Positions 46,433 through 57,500 are shown, numbered from the stretch's first letter. The stretch: 64,000 nt of DNA from Aplectana chamaeleonis (GCA_029168955.1 JAPDOI010000152.1:496001-560000), one strand, 5' to 3'. The notes: generated by a model not told the origin, from the letters alone. Translations and numbers: made by a program.

Positions 46433-46500
46433 GTGTGCGGAAATTTCTGTTTCTCTTTTCTGTTCTCTGTAAAAGTTGCGAAAATCAGAAAAAAATTGGA
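46433..46500 (+). repeat. TTTTCTG-rich repeat
   Basis: GGGTGTGCGGAAATTTCTG edge as at 1617. The downstream CTGTGTGGAACAG also resembles CCGTGGAACAG at 1725. Confidence 0.5.
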
Positions 46501-46604
46501 AAAAATCAACGAAATCCAGCTGTGTGGAACAGTCCAGCTTATTAAGTCGTTTACGTGGTTTTGCTCTTACTTGTGTTCAATGGTGCGATTTGCTGCCAAA
46601 GGCA

Positions 46605-46700
46605 GGGTTCGCAATAAGGTTGTTGTGGTATACTACTCATAAGAAGGTAGATCTGGTCATCCCAAAGTGAAAATAGGCGAGAAGTGGGAGTAAAAACGCT
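46605..46700. mobile_element. Left half of a GGCAGGGTTCGCGATAA MITE
   Basis: AGGCAGGGTTCGCAATAAGG and AGATCTGGTCATC match 23965-24030 and 2345-2430. The right half is missing where the mariner fragment begins. Confidence 0.6.
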
Positions 46701-46704
46701 CAGG

Positions 46705-46990
46705 TTCTACTAAAACGCTCTACTAAATCTCTCTCAGTCAGTCGACGATCTTCCAAAACCATATCCCGTGTTTTGACTATGATTTCTGGTGTTGATGCGC
46801 TTTTTGGACGTCCTTCACGTGGATCGTCTTCAAGGCTTGTACGACCTCGTTTAAATACAGCAACCCATCTTTCTACTGTTCTAATTGTAGGCGAACAATC
46901 ATTATACACTTTTACATTCGTTCGTGAATTTCTTTTGGTGCTAAACCTTCCAAAATAAGAATTTTATCACGGCACAATATTAAAGTTTTT
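46705..46990 (-). pseudogene. Mariner transposase, N-terminal fragment
   Basis: The minus strand encodes DKILILEGLAPKEIHERM, then, after a one-base shift and a stop, CSPTIRTVERWVAVFKRGRT and SLEDDPREGRPKSASTPEI. This is the classic mariner second helix-turn-helix and linker. It then gives LEDRRLTERDLVERF. The sequence ends before the catalytic DD34D domain, and no terminal inverted repeats are seen. It is a truncated dead copy. Confidence 0.92.
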
Positions 46991-47059
46991 CCATTGCTGT
47001 GACACGGCGACAGCAAATAGCTTGTAAACAAAGAATGAACTGACAGATTTAAATGAAAC

Positions 47060-47360
47060 ATCACATACTGTGCTTATCTGGGCCAAATTCAGGTCCGCAA
47101 TCGCGTCTCGACACGCTTTGCGGCCGCACGCTCCCGTGTCGGAAAAGCTTCCAGCGCCGCAGCCGCCGATCTGCTGACTCTAGGTGGGTTTTGAAAACTG
47201 GAAACTAAGAAAAATTCAAGAAGATTGTGTAAAAAAGCCACATCGAGTTGTCTTTGGCGCTGGAAACCCGAATGACTCGAGCGCGTGCGGCCGCAAAGCG
47301 TGTCGGGACGCAATTGCGGACCGGAATTTGGTCCAGAGAAGCACAGTACGACATATGAAG
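47060..47360. mobile_element. Foldback MITE, ~300 bp
   Basis: CATACTGTGCTTATCTGG..CCGCAATCGCGTCTCG at the left is inverted at the right as GGTCCAGAGAAGCACAGTA. GCGGCCGCA lies in both arms. Relatives are at 10588-10793, 13150-13275 and 51428-51560. Confidence 0.8.
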
Positions 47361-47805
47361 AGTGTACCAACTAAACAAAAAATGGGCTGGTAGCAACACC
47401 CTCTCTTATGGAACGACATAACTTATCGAACAACCTGGTAGTCCGTGATCGAGTCTGAGGTCTGTGAATCTCGACATACAAAATTGGCCCACTGAAGAGC
47501 TGTTTTCAAGAAAGCCTTGAACGAAATGGATGACGACTACCTCCTGCGACGTCTTCCTGAGACGACTTCGGGCCCGTATTCATCCAGATGGCGGATATTC
47601 CCAGATCTGGCCACTGTTTTGCGTTAACACTAGCTTGAGTAAATGCATCCATATTCATTATTCTCGTATGTGGCGTTCGAAAAACACTTCAATATCTGCG
47701 CGCCAATAATTATGGAACAACCTGTAAATTAGCCGTGGAGCACGAAAACTGCTTGGGCATGCTACGATTGTGGCGACCAGCTCAGAAAAATGAAAACATG
47801 TTACG

Positions 47806-47935
47806 TGTAATATAAAGAGTAAGATACTTGAGACATTCAAGTATATTACCTTTATATCGCATGTAACCTACACTTATATTACGTGTAACATACACTTATA
47901 TCACATGTAACATACACATATATTTCATGTTGCTT
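47806..47935. repeat. Degenerate TTACATGTAACATACACTTATA tandem repeat
   Basis: About four units of 25-30 bp built around the ATTACATGTAAC palindrome. A similar block lies at 57945-58225. Confidence 0.65.
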
Positions 47936-48084
47936 AATTAGAGCTGCAAGTTGAAGCTCGATACTTTGAGGGTTGGAGCTGCAAGTTCCAGGCTGACGCT
48001 TCAGGTACGAATCAGCAAGCTTTAAGCCCTTTTGGACATCCCAGAAGCCTAAACCTCGCTGCTTCATGACTGAAGCAGCAAGCT

Positions 48085-48250
48085 TGGATCCAGGGTTGGG
48101 CAGGCTTGCGACCGGTCGCAACGGGGGGTTCGTTAAAATTTCGGATTTTTTTCGAGAAAAAGGGGGGGTTCGTAATATTTTTGGGAAAAAATTGGGGTTC
48201 ATTAGAAAAAACCACTTGGAAAGGGGGGCAGAGTGGAGGGCATTTCAGAT
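48085..48250. repeat. GGGGGTTCGTAAAATTTT repeat
   Basis: GGGTTGGGCAGG..GGTCGCAACGGGGGGTTCG leads into G-run/TTCGTAA units. It includes the perfect 14-bp palindrome TGCGACCGGTCGCA. The inverse-ended relative is at 57520-57675. Confidence 0.6.
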
Positions 48251-48738
48251 GTAGATTAGTTTTAGAGAAACAAGTAAGAATGGGTCGAAATGTGCGAAAA
48301 TTGAATTCACGTGAAGAAGGCACCGACGAGAAGCGGTGTTCGGCATGCATCGATCGATGCCCTTTGTTAATGAGATTGGAGCGCGACAACAGCTGAACCT
48401 GCGGAGGACGTCATGAAGTTGGCATTTAAAAAAAACAGATAACTCTCCGCCCTAATAAATAGTGTTAACATTGGATAAACTTTCTGTGGTAGTCAGATTC
48501 GGCATGAAAATAGAACTACCTTCCTTACTGAGGAGTTCCGGGGTAGTTCTATTCCAGTTTTGATTAAGGCACGGAAAACATCATCATAGTTGAAAAAGAA
48601 GTAAACAAGGTAAGTTCGTGTTTTACATTGGTCTAAGGGAAGGAACGAAACCAATGTAAATCGTGTGAGTCTATTTTTCAATGCCAATAAGCGCACACAG
48701 GGTTGTCATGAATCTTTGATTCAAGGATTTCCCGATTT

Positions 48739-48957
48739 CCTTGAGTCGGAGTATGTTTTGTTTCTATGTATATGAATAAAGATTTTATGTTGTGTTAAAA
48801 ACGGTTGTGGTTAAACGTTGTGTTGTATAAGCTGTCAGCATTGGATGACAAATGACCTCATTGGAACCTTGAATCTTAGTATGTTTCGTTTCTGTGTATA
48901 TGAAGAAAGGTTTTTTGCTGTGTTTGATATGGTTCTGGTTAAACGAGGTGCTGCACG
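48739..48957 (+). repeat. Tandem duplication, ~139 bp
   Basis: CCTTGAGTCGGAGTATG..GTGTATATGAA..GGTTAAACG recurs starting at about 48878 with roughly 80 percent similarity. Confidence 0.6.
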
Positions 48958-48960
48958 TTC

Positions 48961-49520
48961 TGTTTCCATTCAGTAAGCCAAGAGAAATTCATGAAGCTAG
49001 TAAATGTAAGGTCTCGGTTTGTGGAGTATGAAATGCTGTCGTGGAGTATGCCGGGGGGCGACGACATATTGTGACACAATTGCGGTTGACGGAACTACCG
49101 CTACAGCCGTTGTACACGCCCATCACCCTCCTTGATCAGGAACAGCGAGGCGTTCTTCTATTTCTCCATCTGTGTATTCAGCGGCGTTGATCCACACAGA
49201 GATTCCAGCTCATCAGTCAGTCAGATGACGTAGTTATGCTTCCTGATGTAAGTTGTGGCGAACGGCACATACGAGATAGTGGCCTACGGATGTTCGGGTG
49301 CTGGCGGCACGAGTGTGTCGTAGCGCACAGAGATAGTTCGTGGTGAATTCTCGGTAACGAAAGAGGTGGAACTCATCTGAAAACAATTACTAGGTTTCTT
49401 TTCAATGTGTATCCTAGCGGAGCAATTTTTTTCCTGAAAACAACAAAAACGATTAGCTATAGAGGATAACAATCTAGAAGTACAAGTATGATGATATCGA
49501 AATGAATGCGTGTCAATAAG
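48961..49520. other. Unassigned
   Basis: No gene or repeat was recognised. Confidence 0.3.
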
Positions 49521-49525
49521 AATTA

Positions 49526-49853
49526 GGCGCTATTCATACTACTCAACGCCAGCGCGGCACACGCATCACGCGCTGGTTAGGTGTTGGAACATGAATACTT
49601 TCTACGCGCGTGCCGCGCTCGCGGAGACAATAGATACTCCAGCGGCAACGTCATTTCGCGTTCTATACAGGCGTTCGTCATAGTTCTAGCAGAAAAAGGT
49701 GGATTAATGGTGAAGAAAATGATGAAGAATTGTAACGCCCGTCGCCGCCCAGGCGGAGCTGGCGCGTACCGCGTAGGCGGGGCGTCAACCCATTTATACT
49801 CCAACGCCACGCACGCGCGTGCCGCGCTGGCGTTGAGTAGTATGAATAGCGCC
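49526..49853. mobile_element. PIF/Harbinger-like MITE, 328 bp
   Basis: The ends GGCGCTATTCATACTACTCA and its inverse are essentially perfect for about 35 bp. TTA duplication at 49523-49525 and 49854-49856. The GC-rich interior has no transposase. The two ~100-codon frames across it are artefacts. Confidence 0.9.
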
Positions 49854-49859
49854 TTAGGT

Positions 49860-50940
49860 ATACTAGCTATAGGCATGTATAGGTAGGTATGCTAGCTATA
49901 AATATACTCCTTGCGGATTCCGGTTTTGCAGTTTTTAAGAAGGACTCTTATATTCATCATCGAAAGTGTTGGTGAGCAACAAAATGATTAACAAGCGATG
50001 TGATTGAAACTAATTTGAAATCAGTAATGCAACGGGAGTGATAGAAAATACGTGAAAAGCAACGAACTGGAAATCATTGCAATGGGTACCACGTATATCA
50101 CACACATTTAAATACGCATAATAGTAAAAATAATATATTAATATGAGTAACATATGGATAATATGTCCCGCGGGTGCACAAAGAAGCAAGAGAAACGAGA
50201 GTAATTACTTCAAATTGCAGTTTATTAGTGTCTATGTGGATATAAATGCACATTCTATGATTTACTTATGTAAAAACAATACTATTCACTCTAGTTCCGC
50301 GTCCTTCAACCCTACATCACTTTTAGACAGAGTTAAACCGGCATATGCACCCTCTGTGCTCAAAAAACCTGCCGCAACGGTGAAAAATTCTTGATATTGA
50401 AAATTTTCAAATTTAAAAAAAAGATCTGAAATCTACATGAAATGCTCTTTAATTTGATCATTTGAAGTCCGCATAACTCGCTATCTTCGCAGAGTTATCC
50501 CTTCTTAAATCCGATCCCCGTTGCGACCGGCGCTCATCCCCCGTTGCGACCAGGGGCTCACTGCCGCAACTATTTTTTTCATTTGATAGGCGGTAATCGG
50601 CATTCTTTTTGGGATGATTCCGATCGTATAACAGTGTAGTATAATAAATACAACTAAGATCCAGTGAACGCCGTCGCTTTACCTGTTTTCAAAAAAGCCG
50701 TATTTAGTACTAAGCCTCCCTGAGCGTGCTCTAATGCGCGCCCACGTTGCGCGCCTCGCGCGCGCGTTTTGGAGGGAAAGTAAAGTTTTTAAAACACAAT
50801 TTCCTAATTTTTACCTTAATCTTCCTATTTATAAACTCCTTTCTTCTTTTTCACCTAACTATCTGTCATTCATTGTCTTGAAATATTATTTCCTCTCGTT
50901 TTGTGCAAACATTTGTTTTTTTTTGCACCTTTTAACCGTA
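49860..50940. other. Unassigned, AT-rich
   Basis: No supportable gene. A GCGCGC cluster lies near 50735-50770. The region directly precedes the trans-splice-like site at 50957. Confidence 0.3.
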
Positions 50941-50957
50941 ATTGTTGCTTTTTTCAG

Positions 50958-52622
50958 ATAACTGACTATTTCGTTATAAATAACTGATCTCAACTGACGA
51001 TGTCCTTCAATGTTGTTTTTTGTGTCGTCCTCGTCTCTGTTATGGGTGAGTAATAGCATTTTTTGTAATTTTTTTGGTACTTTTTTTGGTGCAAAACTAG
51101 TTCGGGGGGAGAGGGGGCGGGCATTCAGTATCCAAGTGAGATTTGAATGATTCTACTTACACAAATCGATCTCAATTCATAGAATTTCTAGAAAATTACG
51201 AATGTAGGGAATCATTAATCGTCATTACGAGTGTAGTAAATCAGTAATCAATCTCATTTCATGGAATTCCTAGGAAATTATGAGTGTAGTAGGAAATAAT
51301 TCCGTTATCACATATCTGATCACGGAAGAAAATTCAATTCTCATGGATGAATCTTTCCATTCCTATTCGTAAATATTGAGTGATACCATCCAACTAAAAT
51401 TGCACCCATTTTTTTATTGTACAAAGTTTGCGAGTGTACTGCGCTTCTCTGAGACTTGGGCGCTGGAAGCTCGACCGACTCGAGCGCGTGCGGCCGCAAA
51501 ACGTGCCGAGACGCAATTGCGGAACAGAATTTGGTCCAGACAAGCACAGTATGCCACTCGGGCATTTGGGGAGTGCCAGCCGAGGTGATTTCGGACGAGG
51601 GGGATCATCCGAGGATACCAATTTGGGGCGGAGTCGCGCTTCGAGCGAGCCGAGGGCGAAAGGGGCTCAGCCGAGGGGGCGACGACAATTTCCTTGTAGG
51701 ACCACTCATAACAGCTGCAGCGCTGTCCTTCAAACCTGTCGTTCATGCTTTCATTTTTTGCAGACGTGTTGTATATTTCTTTAATTAAGTTATTGGCGGT
51801 CACATCAATATCCTTAATGAATAATTGTGCTATTCTTGAGCTTCATTTTTGTTCACAACATATGCCTACACATCAAGAAGCTGCACAATAATAATTGAAG
51901 TTCGGATTCGATATTCTCAAAAAAATTCAAATAGAGTCTCCAAAAGTTTGAAACTTCCTCTCAGGCTACCTTTCGGCTCGTAAAGCCTTCCTCAGACCTA
52001 CTTCTCCTTCCGAAAAATGGACTAGAAACCTCATTAGCCGGTGCAAAACTAGTTGGGGGGGGCACCCTAAATTCAAGCAAGAAGTGAATGATTTTGCTTT
52101 CAGAAATCGATTTAATTTCATGGAATTTCTAGGAAATATGAGTGATAACGTTATCATATATCTAATAGCCAAAGAAATTTTTATTTTTATGGATGAATCG
52201 TTTCATTTTTATGGGCAAATCTTGAGTGGCCCCCCCCCAACTAGTTTTGCACACATTTGTCTTTCCCTACATGACTTTTAGGGACTATTTTGGAGTTTTT
52301 TTTTTCGAGAATTGTGGAACTTTATCAATTAATTTGCAACCTCTTGATGTGTATTGTATTCATAAAATCTCCTTAATCCCACTCACTATGGTCTCCTACC
52401 TAGTAAATCCGCGACTGGGATTCCGTCTACATGCAAATTTTGGTCTTCTACAGGATTCAACGGTCCGATTGGCAGAGACACCTCAACACCCTGTTAAATA
52501 TCGTCGAAAACACCCTTGTAGATGGCTGTAACCTCTTCGCTATATACAACATTACCTTAATTCTATCATTCAGGAATCATCGATGACACAACAACCGTGA
52601 AGACTGTACGATCACTGTCCCA
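50958..52622 (+). CDS. Possible small secreted-protein gene, first exon supported
   Basis: TTGCTTTTTTCAG (ending 50957) is a strong nematode-type acceptor with no exon upstream, as expected for spliced-leader addition. The ATG at 51000 opens MSFNVVFCVVLVSVM, a hydrophobic signal-like segment, and meets the donor G|GTGAGT at 51046 in phase 1. Two downstream acceptors keep the phase: 52453 (gives GFNGPIGRDTSTPC, stop 52495-52497) and 52575 (gives GIIDDTTTVKTVRSLSHA, then TAG). Either yields a peptide of about 30 residues, and further exons are possible. The intron would contain several MITEs. The exon structure is inference. Confidence 0.35.
51089..51405. mobile_element. GTGCAAAACTAGTT-ended MITE (copy 1)
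   Basis: GTGCAAAACTAGTTCGGGGG at the left and CCAACTAAAATTGCAC at the right. The interior shares AATCGAT..AATTCATAGAATTTCTAG with 52041-52252. Confidence 0.75.
51428..51560 (-). repeat. Copy of the GTACTGTGCTTCTCTG family
   Basis: Contains GCGCGTGCGGCCGCAAAACG, GACGCAATTGCGGA and GGTCCAGACAAGCACAGTA, the inverse of 13150-13275. Confidence 0.75.
52041..52252. mobile_element. GTGCAAAACTAGTT-ended MITE (copy 2)
   Basis: GTGCAAAACTAGTTGGGGGG and CCCCCAACTAGTTTTGCAC termini, 212 bp, the same orientation as copy 1. Confidence 0.85.
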
Positions 52623-52694
52623 TGCATAGCCAATGATATGATCGCTTTTCACACAATTCTGTGTCTCTAGTTCGTTGGATGAACAGATCCTCGG

Positions 52695-52905
52695 ACAAAT
52701 GTTAGGACTTACCGCGCGCAAGTTTTTTCCCTTAGTACCGACCGCGCGCAGGAACCGTTCCGATCGCGCGCAAAACAACGTTTTAGGACCGAAAGCGCGC
52801 AACGCTCGCGGTCGGAACGATCATAAAAAGTTGCGAGCGTTCCGACCACCTTTGCGCGTTTTGCGGCCGCCCTCACAAACCGTTCGGACCGCTCGCAACT
52901 CTGTA
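52695..52905. repeat. CGGTCGGAACG/CGTTCCGACC GC-rich repeat
   Basis: GACCGCGCGCA and GCGGTCGGAACG recur in both orientations with about 25-35 bp spacing. Related to 56445-56680. Confidence 0.7.
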
Positions 52906-53326
52906 AAGCGCGCAGAAATCGCCACGAATTAGGACTGACCGATCGCCATCATATTCAGACGTGAGGGAAAATGCATGATGTGTGGCGGCCGAGAACGCAT
53001 TGAACTCCACGCGTGAATTCAAATTTTTTTGCTGCGGTGCTTGTACTACCTTGCTTTTTTGATGTTTTTCTTTGTTTCTATATCTTTCCATTCTGTTCTC
53101 CTGTGTTCCCGTTGATTCTATATATGTTCAAATCGTCTTACAATTGCATGCACAGTTTAAGCGAAGGTAACAGTAGGTAATTCAATGTAAGTATTGAAAA
53201 CGGCTGAAGGTGTAGGGTTTTCTTAGATGTAGGCAGATCGTGAAGGGTGGAAAGGGACTCTGCTAAGTAGACAATTCGCATTGTGAAAAGAAAGTAATGG
53301 GTATCAAGGCGTGAGTGGAAGATGTG

Positions 53327-54040
53327 AAAAGTGGGCGGGGCTTCAGAAGGAGTCCGCAAACCATCGGTTAAAGTGCGTAGGGATTCGAAAAGAACTTGTG
53401 TAAACAGTTTTTTTTGGAGGAGGGCGCATTATGATTCTCAAAACAATAGTGTTTTGGAAAGTGGGCGGGGGCTTCAGAAGGAGTGCGCACAACAGCAGCT
53501 AGAGTGCGTAGGGAATCGAAGAAACGTGAGGAGTAAGTTGTTGACGACGTATTATGGTTCTCAAAGTAATATTGATAAGTTTCGAAAGTGGGCGGAGCTT
53601 CAGAAGGAGTGCGCACCACATTCGATAAAGGGCGTAGGGAATCATAAAACGAGAGGTGATTGTTGTTGGGGGCGTATCATGGTTTTCAAAACGTTAGTGA
53701 TGTTTCGGAGAGTGGGCGGGGCTTCAGAAGAAGTGTCCACAGTATCGGCTAAAGTGCGTAGGGAATCGAAGAAACGTGAGGGGTACTTTTTGGGGCATAT
53801 TATGGATCTGAAAAATACTGCTATCTTTCGGAAAGTGGGCGGGGTTCAAAAGTAGTGTGCGCAGTATCGGCTAAAATGCGTTGGGATTTGGAAAAATATG
53901 AGGGGTATGTTATCGGGGGCGCACTAAGCTTCTCAAAACAATATTGATAAGTTTTGGAAAGTGGCCGAAGCCTCAGAAGGAGTGCGCACCACATTCATTA
54001 AAGGGCGTAGGAATTCAAGAGACGAAAGGTTATCGTTGTT
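53327..54040 (+). repeat. ~126-bp minisatellite, six copies
   Basis: AAAGTGGGCGGGGCTTCAGA starts units at about 53327, 53458, 53585, 53712, 53831 and 53957. Each unit also contains AGTGCGTAGGGAATCGAA. The 174-codon frame across it reflects a period near a multiple of three. Confidence 0.9.
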
Positions 54041-54317
54041 GGGGGTGAAAAACCCGGACTTTGGAGTTCCACTAAGTTTTGTTAAGTTTAACTCGAGATA
54101 CGTAGAAAAAAAGAAATTGCGAAAATGCTAGCTTGATATCTTTCTGTCCAGTATTATATAAAAGGCGAATATTTTCAGAAATATAGCCTCGAACTTAAAT
54201 GGATAGCTTGTTGATGCCAACTCAATATACTCCTACAGCTAACCTTATCATCTGAACACGAGAAGAAATCTCTGGTATCGAAGGATATTATTCATTGTGA
54301 GTTTCAATCGTCTTTAA

Positions 54318-54542
54318 AGACAGCATACATGCTCGCAAACATAGTCGAGATAACAGCACAAATTGGCCCGCGTGGCAGGGGTGGGAAAATACAGATATAC
54401 GAGGCAGTAATGCACGAATCCTGTCTCTCTGGATTGCTTCCACTTTTGGGCGGGCTTCAAGCGCTGCTGATCACATGGCAGGAGCCGTGCGGACCTATTC
54501 ATGCTGTTATCTCGACCATTTATGCGAGAGTGTATGTTGTCC
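54318..54542. mobile_element. TTAA-flanked MITE, 225 bp
   Basis: AGACAGCATACATGCTCGC..GTCGAGATAACAGCA and the inverse at the right, between TTAA 54314-54317 and TTAA 54543-54546. The right TTAA is shared with the next element. Confidence 0.82.
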
Positions 54543-54546
54543 TTAA

Positions 54547-55091
54547 AGGCAGTGGTCACGATGAAAAACGTCATCGAAAAAACTACGAAAATCAGCTTAG
54601 ATCGAAAGCAGCTGAAAAACTAGGAAGGTAGCGCGGTGAAAAACGGGCTAGAATTAGAGTTTCTAGGGCCTAAAGAAGCCACTTCGTGCACACGTGCACA
54701 GCGATGACGAAAAAGATTGCAGTCTCATGCCGAGCAGTCAAAAATCATCAACATTCAGAGGACGAAATAAATGCAAATTTAACGAGTAAAAACAGTTGAA
54801 CAATGAAAGCATCACTATAGTCAATGTTTTTGACTAGATGTGTACATAAATTCGAAGGTTCATTGATTGAAATTCAATTTCAAGCCAGCTGATGTTCTTG
54901 ATATAAGAGGTCATCGATGCCTATGATGTGTGATGGGCTCGTCTACCATCAAAAGACAAGAAAGTTCAGGCTTCGAATTTGGCCCAAAACAGTGGTTTTT
55001 TCGCGATTTTTTCCTATAGGTCCTACTACTCGATACCCAGAGGGTTTAATGAGAAAAAGACGACAAGCATATTTGATCGCGACCACTGCCT
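54547..55091. mobile_element. TTAA-flanked MITE, 545 bp (AGGCAGTGGTCACGATG family)
   Basis: Ends AGGCAGTGGTCACGAT and ATCGCGACCACTGCCT, flanked by TTAA 54543-54546 and 55092-55095. A close homologue interrupts the retrotransposon at 60436-60971. Confidence 0.92.
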
Positions 55092-55611
55092 TTAATGTTG
55101 ATTATTGTGGTAGCGCAACGTATTGTTCTTATTTAGCTCAGAAGGAACTGCTGAGATCGTCGTACCATCATTTATATAGTAATGTCCAGTTTCGGATCTT
55201 TCAAAGTGCTCACCGTTATGGAAGGTACTGAAGCTTATACCAAGCAATTTTCAGGTAATTCAGTGATTTAAACCAGAATTTGTGAGAGAAAAAAAAAGGT
55301 AAAAAGTTCAAGCATAGCATGAATGAGGTCTCACATACACCCCGATGAAAAACCTTTGAAAAAGGCGATCTTTTCTGCAACTTTTGAGGTTTATTAGAGT
55401 GATCTTGAAAGGAACGTTGCAGCCCGAAAAATGCAAATTACCTTCGCGCACAAAGGGAAGCTTATACGCCAACATCAAATAAGATCTAACAAATATGAAC
55501 CTGAAGGAAACAAAAGAGAAGAGGAAACCAAAACCCATTCTGAATATCTCTGCAGATTCGATCCTATACTTAACCCTCTTTTAAATCTCTTTTGCCGTCC
55601 GTCATCCGGCA

Positions 55612-55884
55612 ATGCTAACCGACTTCGCGAGCGGCGCCCTCAGACCTGTGATAGAGCCGCTGATAATTTCGATCATCCCACTATCAACAGAGAAATTTCG
55701 CACCGACATTGAGCGCGGCGTTGCGACGTCGGTCATCCGGCGTCGCCTTCCGCCACTCAACGATGTCGCAGCCCTGTCCCATAACGTGTCGAACGGCATA
55801 GTCCGGCAAACTGTTGAAGGGGCTTTAGCGCATCTACCGCAACCGCATCACCGCCTTTTTCCGTTTGTGGTGGACTGTATTTGA
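55612..55884 (+). CDS. Hypothetical 90-codon ORF, coding-like
   Basis: ATG 55612 encodes MLTDFASGALRPVIEPLIIS, then FRTDIERGVATSVIRRRLPP and LPQPHHRLFPFVVDCI, TGA at 55882-55884. Codons are GC-ending and purine-first, unlike the AT-rich surroundings. The family is not recognised. It lies just beyond a pair of MITEs. It may be an exon or a transposon fragment. Confidence 0.3.
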   Translation: MLTDFASGALRPVIEPLIISIIPLSTEKFRTDIERGVATSVIRRRLPPLNDVAALSHNVSNGIVRQTVEGALAHLPQPHHRLFPFVVDCI

Positions 55885-56440
55885 TATCAGATGAAAATAT
55901 AGTTTTCAGACGTTGGAATATACTAATCGGAGGGTTGGTTCGAGTATTTCAAGAATAACATTCGTTGTTTGAGCGCAATTTTTTTAGACAGCTAAGTTTC
56001 TATACATGTACTTTCACATATGAAAAATGAAACAATCTCGACATTAACTATTCTAATGTTATGGCGTGGGAAATATGTACTTCATCTTTCTCATAGGTGA
56101 TTTCTGCGAGTTTTAGTCGTATTTCGAAAAATATGAAGCCGGATATGTACTGCAACATTTGTTGCATAATTCTGTATGTAGCTGTTCCTGTGTAAGGGAG
56201 AATTTCTTGCAGTATTATTGTTTCAGTACTTGTTCATGTACTATAAAGTGATTAATTCATCAATAAATTTGTAATTCTGAACTTTGTATTATCTAATGTC
56301 ACACGCCAGCAGGGTATCCCCAAATTGTGATCTCCACTTCTGGCTGTTAGAGAGTATAACAGCTAGTAGTAGGCGTCACGACTGGAGATTCCTGCTGGCG
56401 TATTGCGCTGTTCTAAGCCCCGCCCACTGGGCGGGGGCGT
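55885..56440. other. Unassigned, AT-rich
   Basis: No feature was recognised. Confidence 0.35.
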
Positions 56441-56444
56441 GGTC

Positions 56445-56680
56445 ATATTTGCCCGCGGTCCGAACGTGAAGTGCCGTGATGCAGATTTGCGTTTGGAACG
56501 CGCACACATCCGTACTGACCGCGCAGGTATATCGGTTGAAACGCGCGCAATGATGCGGTCGGAACGTCGCCAATTCCGTTCCGACCGCGCTAACTACCGG
56601 TCGGAACGCGCGCAGTGGTGCGGTCGGAACGTCGCCGATCCCGAAGTCGGGCCTATTGTTGCGCGCGGTCGGTCCTCATA
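56445..56680. repeat. CGGTCGGAACG GC-rich repeat (second locus)
   Basis: GCGGTCGGAACGTCGCC appears twice (about 56558 and 56618) with the inverse CGTTCCGACCGCG between them. Related to 52695-52905. Confidence 0.75.
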
Positions 56681-56689
56681 TTCGTCTGA

Positions 56690-57500
56690 GTCGTATCATT
56701 TCCTCAGTTCAGCAACTATTAAATCGTAAGCATACTTTTGTGTACTCAGAAATTTCTGCCCTGTCTCGTAATTTTCATTCGGTTGAGGACATGTTGTTCT
56801 ATCCCTTGTATTTTGAAGTGTCAATCTTTGCTTGTTTTTTGATTTTGATGTATCTGAATACCATCGTATGATCGTATTCTGATCAGAATCAGTCTAGTTT
56901 TCGACCCTCATAAGTCATGGACACTTGTTGCATTCATTTTTTTTAGATTTGTAAAAAAATATTTTGTAGCATTTAGCCACAATTTATTTAGAGTTGTTGT
57001 GTTTTGCGGTCATTTCAATACATTCGTTGTCAACTCGTTTAACATAAAGTGGTAGTGAAAGCATAAAATTTAAGTATTATGAAGAAGTAATGATCAAAGT
57101 AGTGTAGTACTAGTGAAAAAGTACTAGTATTGGCATAATAACGGTGAAAATATAGTGGAATACGAAGAAAACCGTTTTTACGGTTTTGAATTCCCGCGCT
57201 TCACTCGGAAAAGGTCCGCGGATCAGCCGCCAAGAGAAGCGGGGGGTTGGTCCAAGGGCGCTCGGGGGCTGCTGCCGAGTTTGGGACGCTCGGATGAGTC
57301 CCCGACGGGCACTCGGCTGGTGCCCCCCGAATGTCCGTATTACGAGTTACGGGCGTTTTCTGAGTTGTTTTTACGGTTTACGAATTTTTGGCCCAAATCG
57401 TAACCAATCGTAAAAAATCGTAAGAAACCAATGTTAAAAGTGCATAATGATTGTTCACCTACAATTAGACCGGTATAGAGATGGGTTGCTGATTATATAG
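56690..57500. other. Unassigned; GC-rich patch 57186-57340
   Basis: An AT-rich stretch is followed by a GC-rich block carrying an 82-codon frame with no recognised motif. Confidence 0.3.

Noticed and set aside
49521..49530. Telomeric TTAGGC repeats
   Set aside because: Only one chance occurrence at a MITE edge and no tandem TTAGGC anywhere in the window.
49526..49860. Overlapping ~100-codon ORFs on both strands
   Set aside because: They span a MITE with perfect inverted ends and TTA duplication. The frames mirror each other through the palindrome.
53331..53855. 174-codon ORF in the 53-kb tandem repeat
   Set aside because: It follows the 126-bp repeat period, which is close to a multiple of three.
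57285..57340. Hammerhead-like GGATGAGTCC..GACGGG
   Set aside because: The core reads CGGATGA rather than CUGAUGA, and no GAAA follows.
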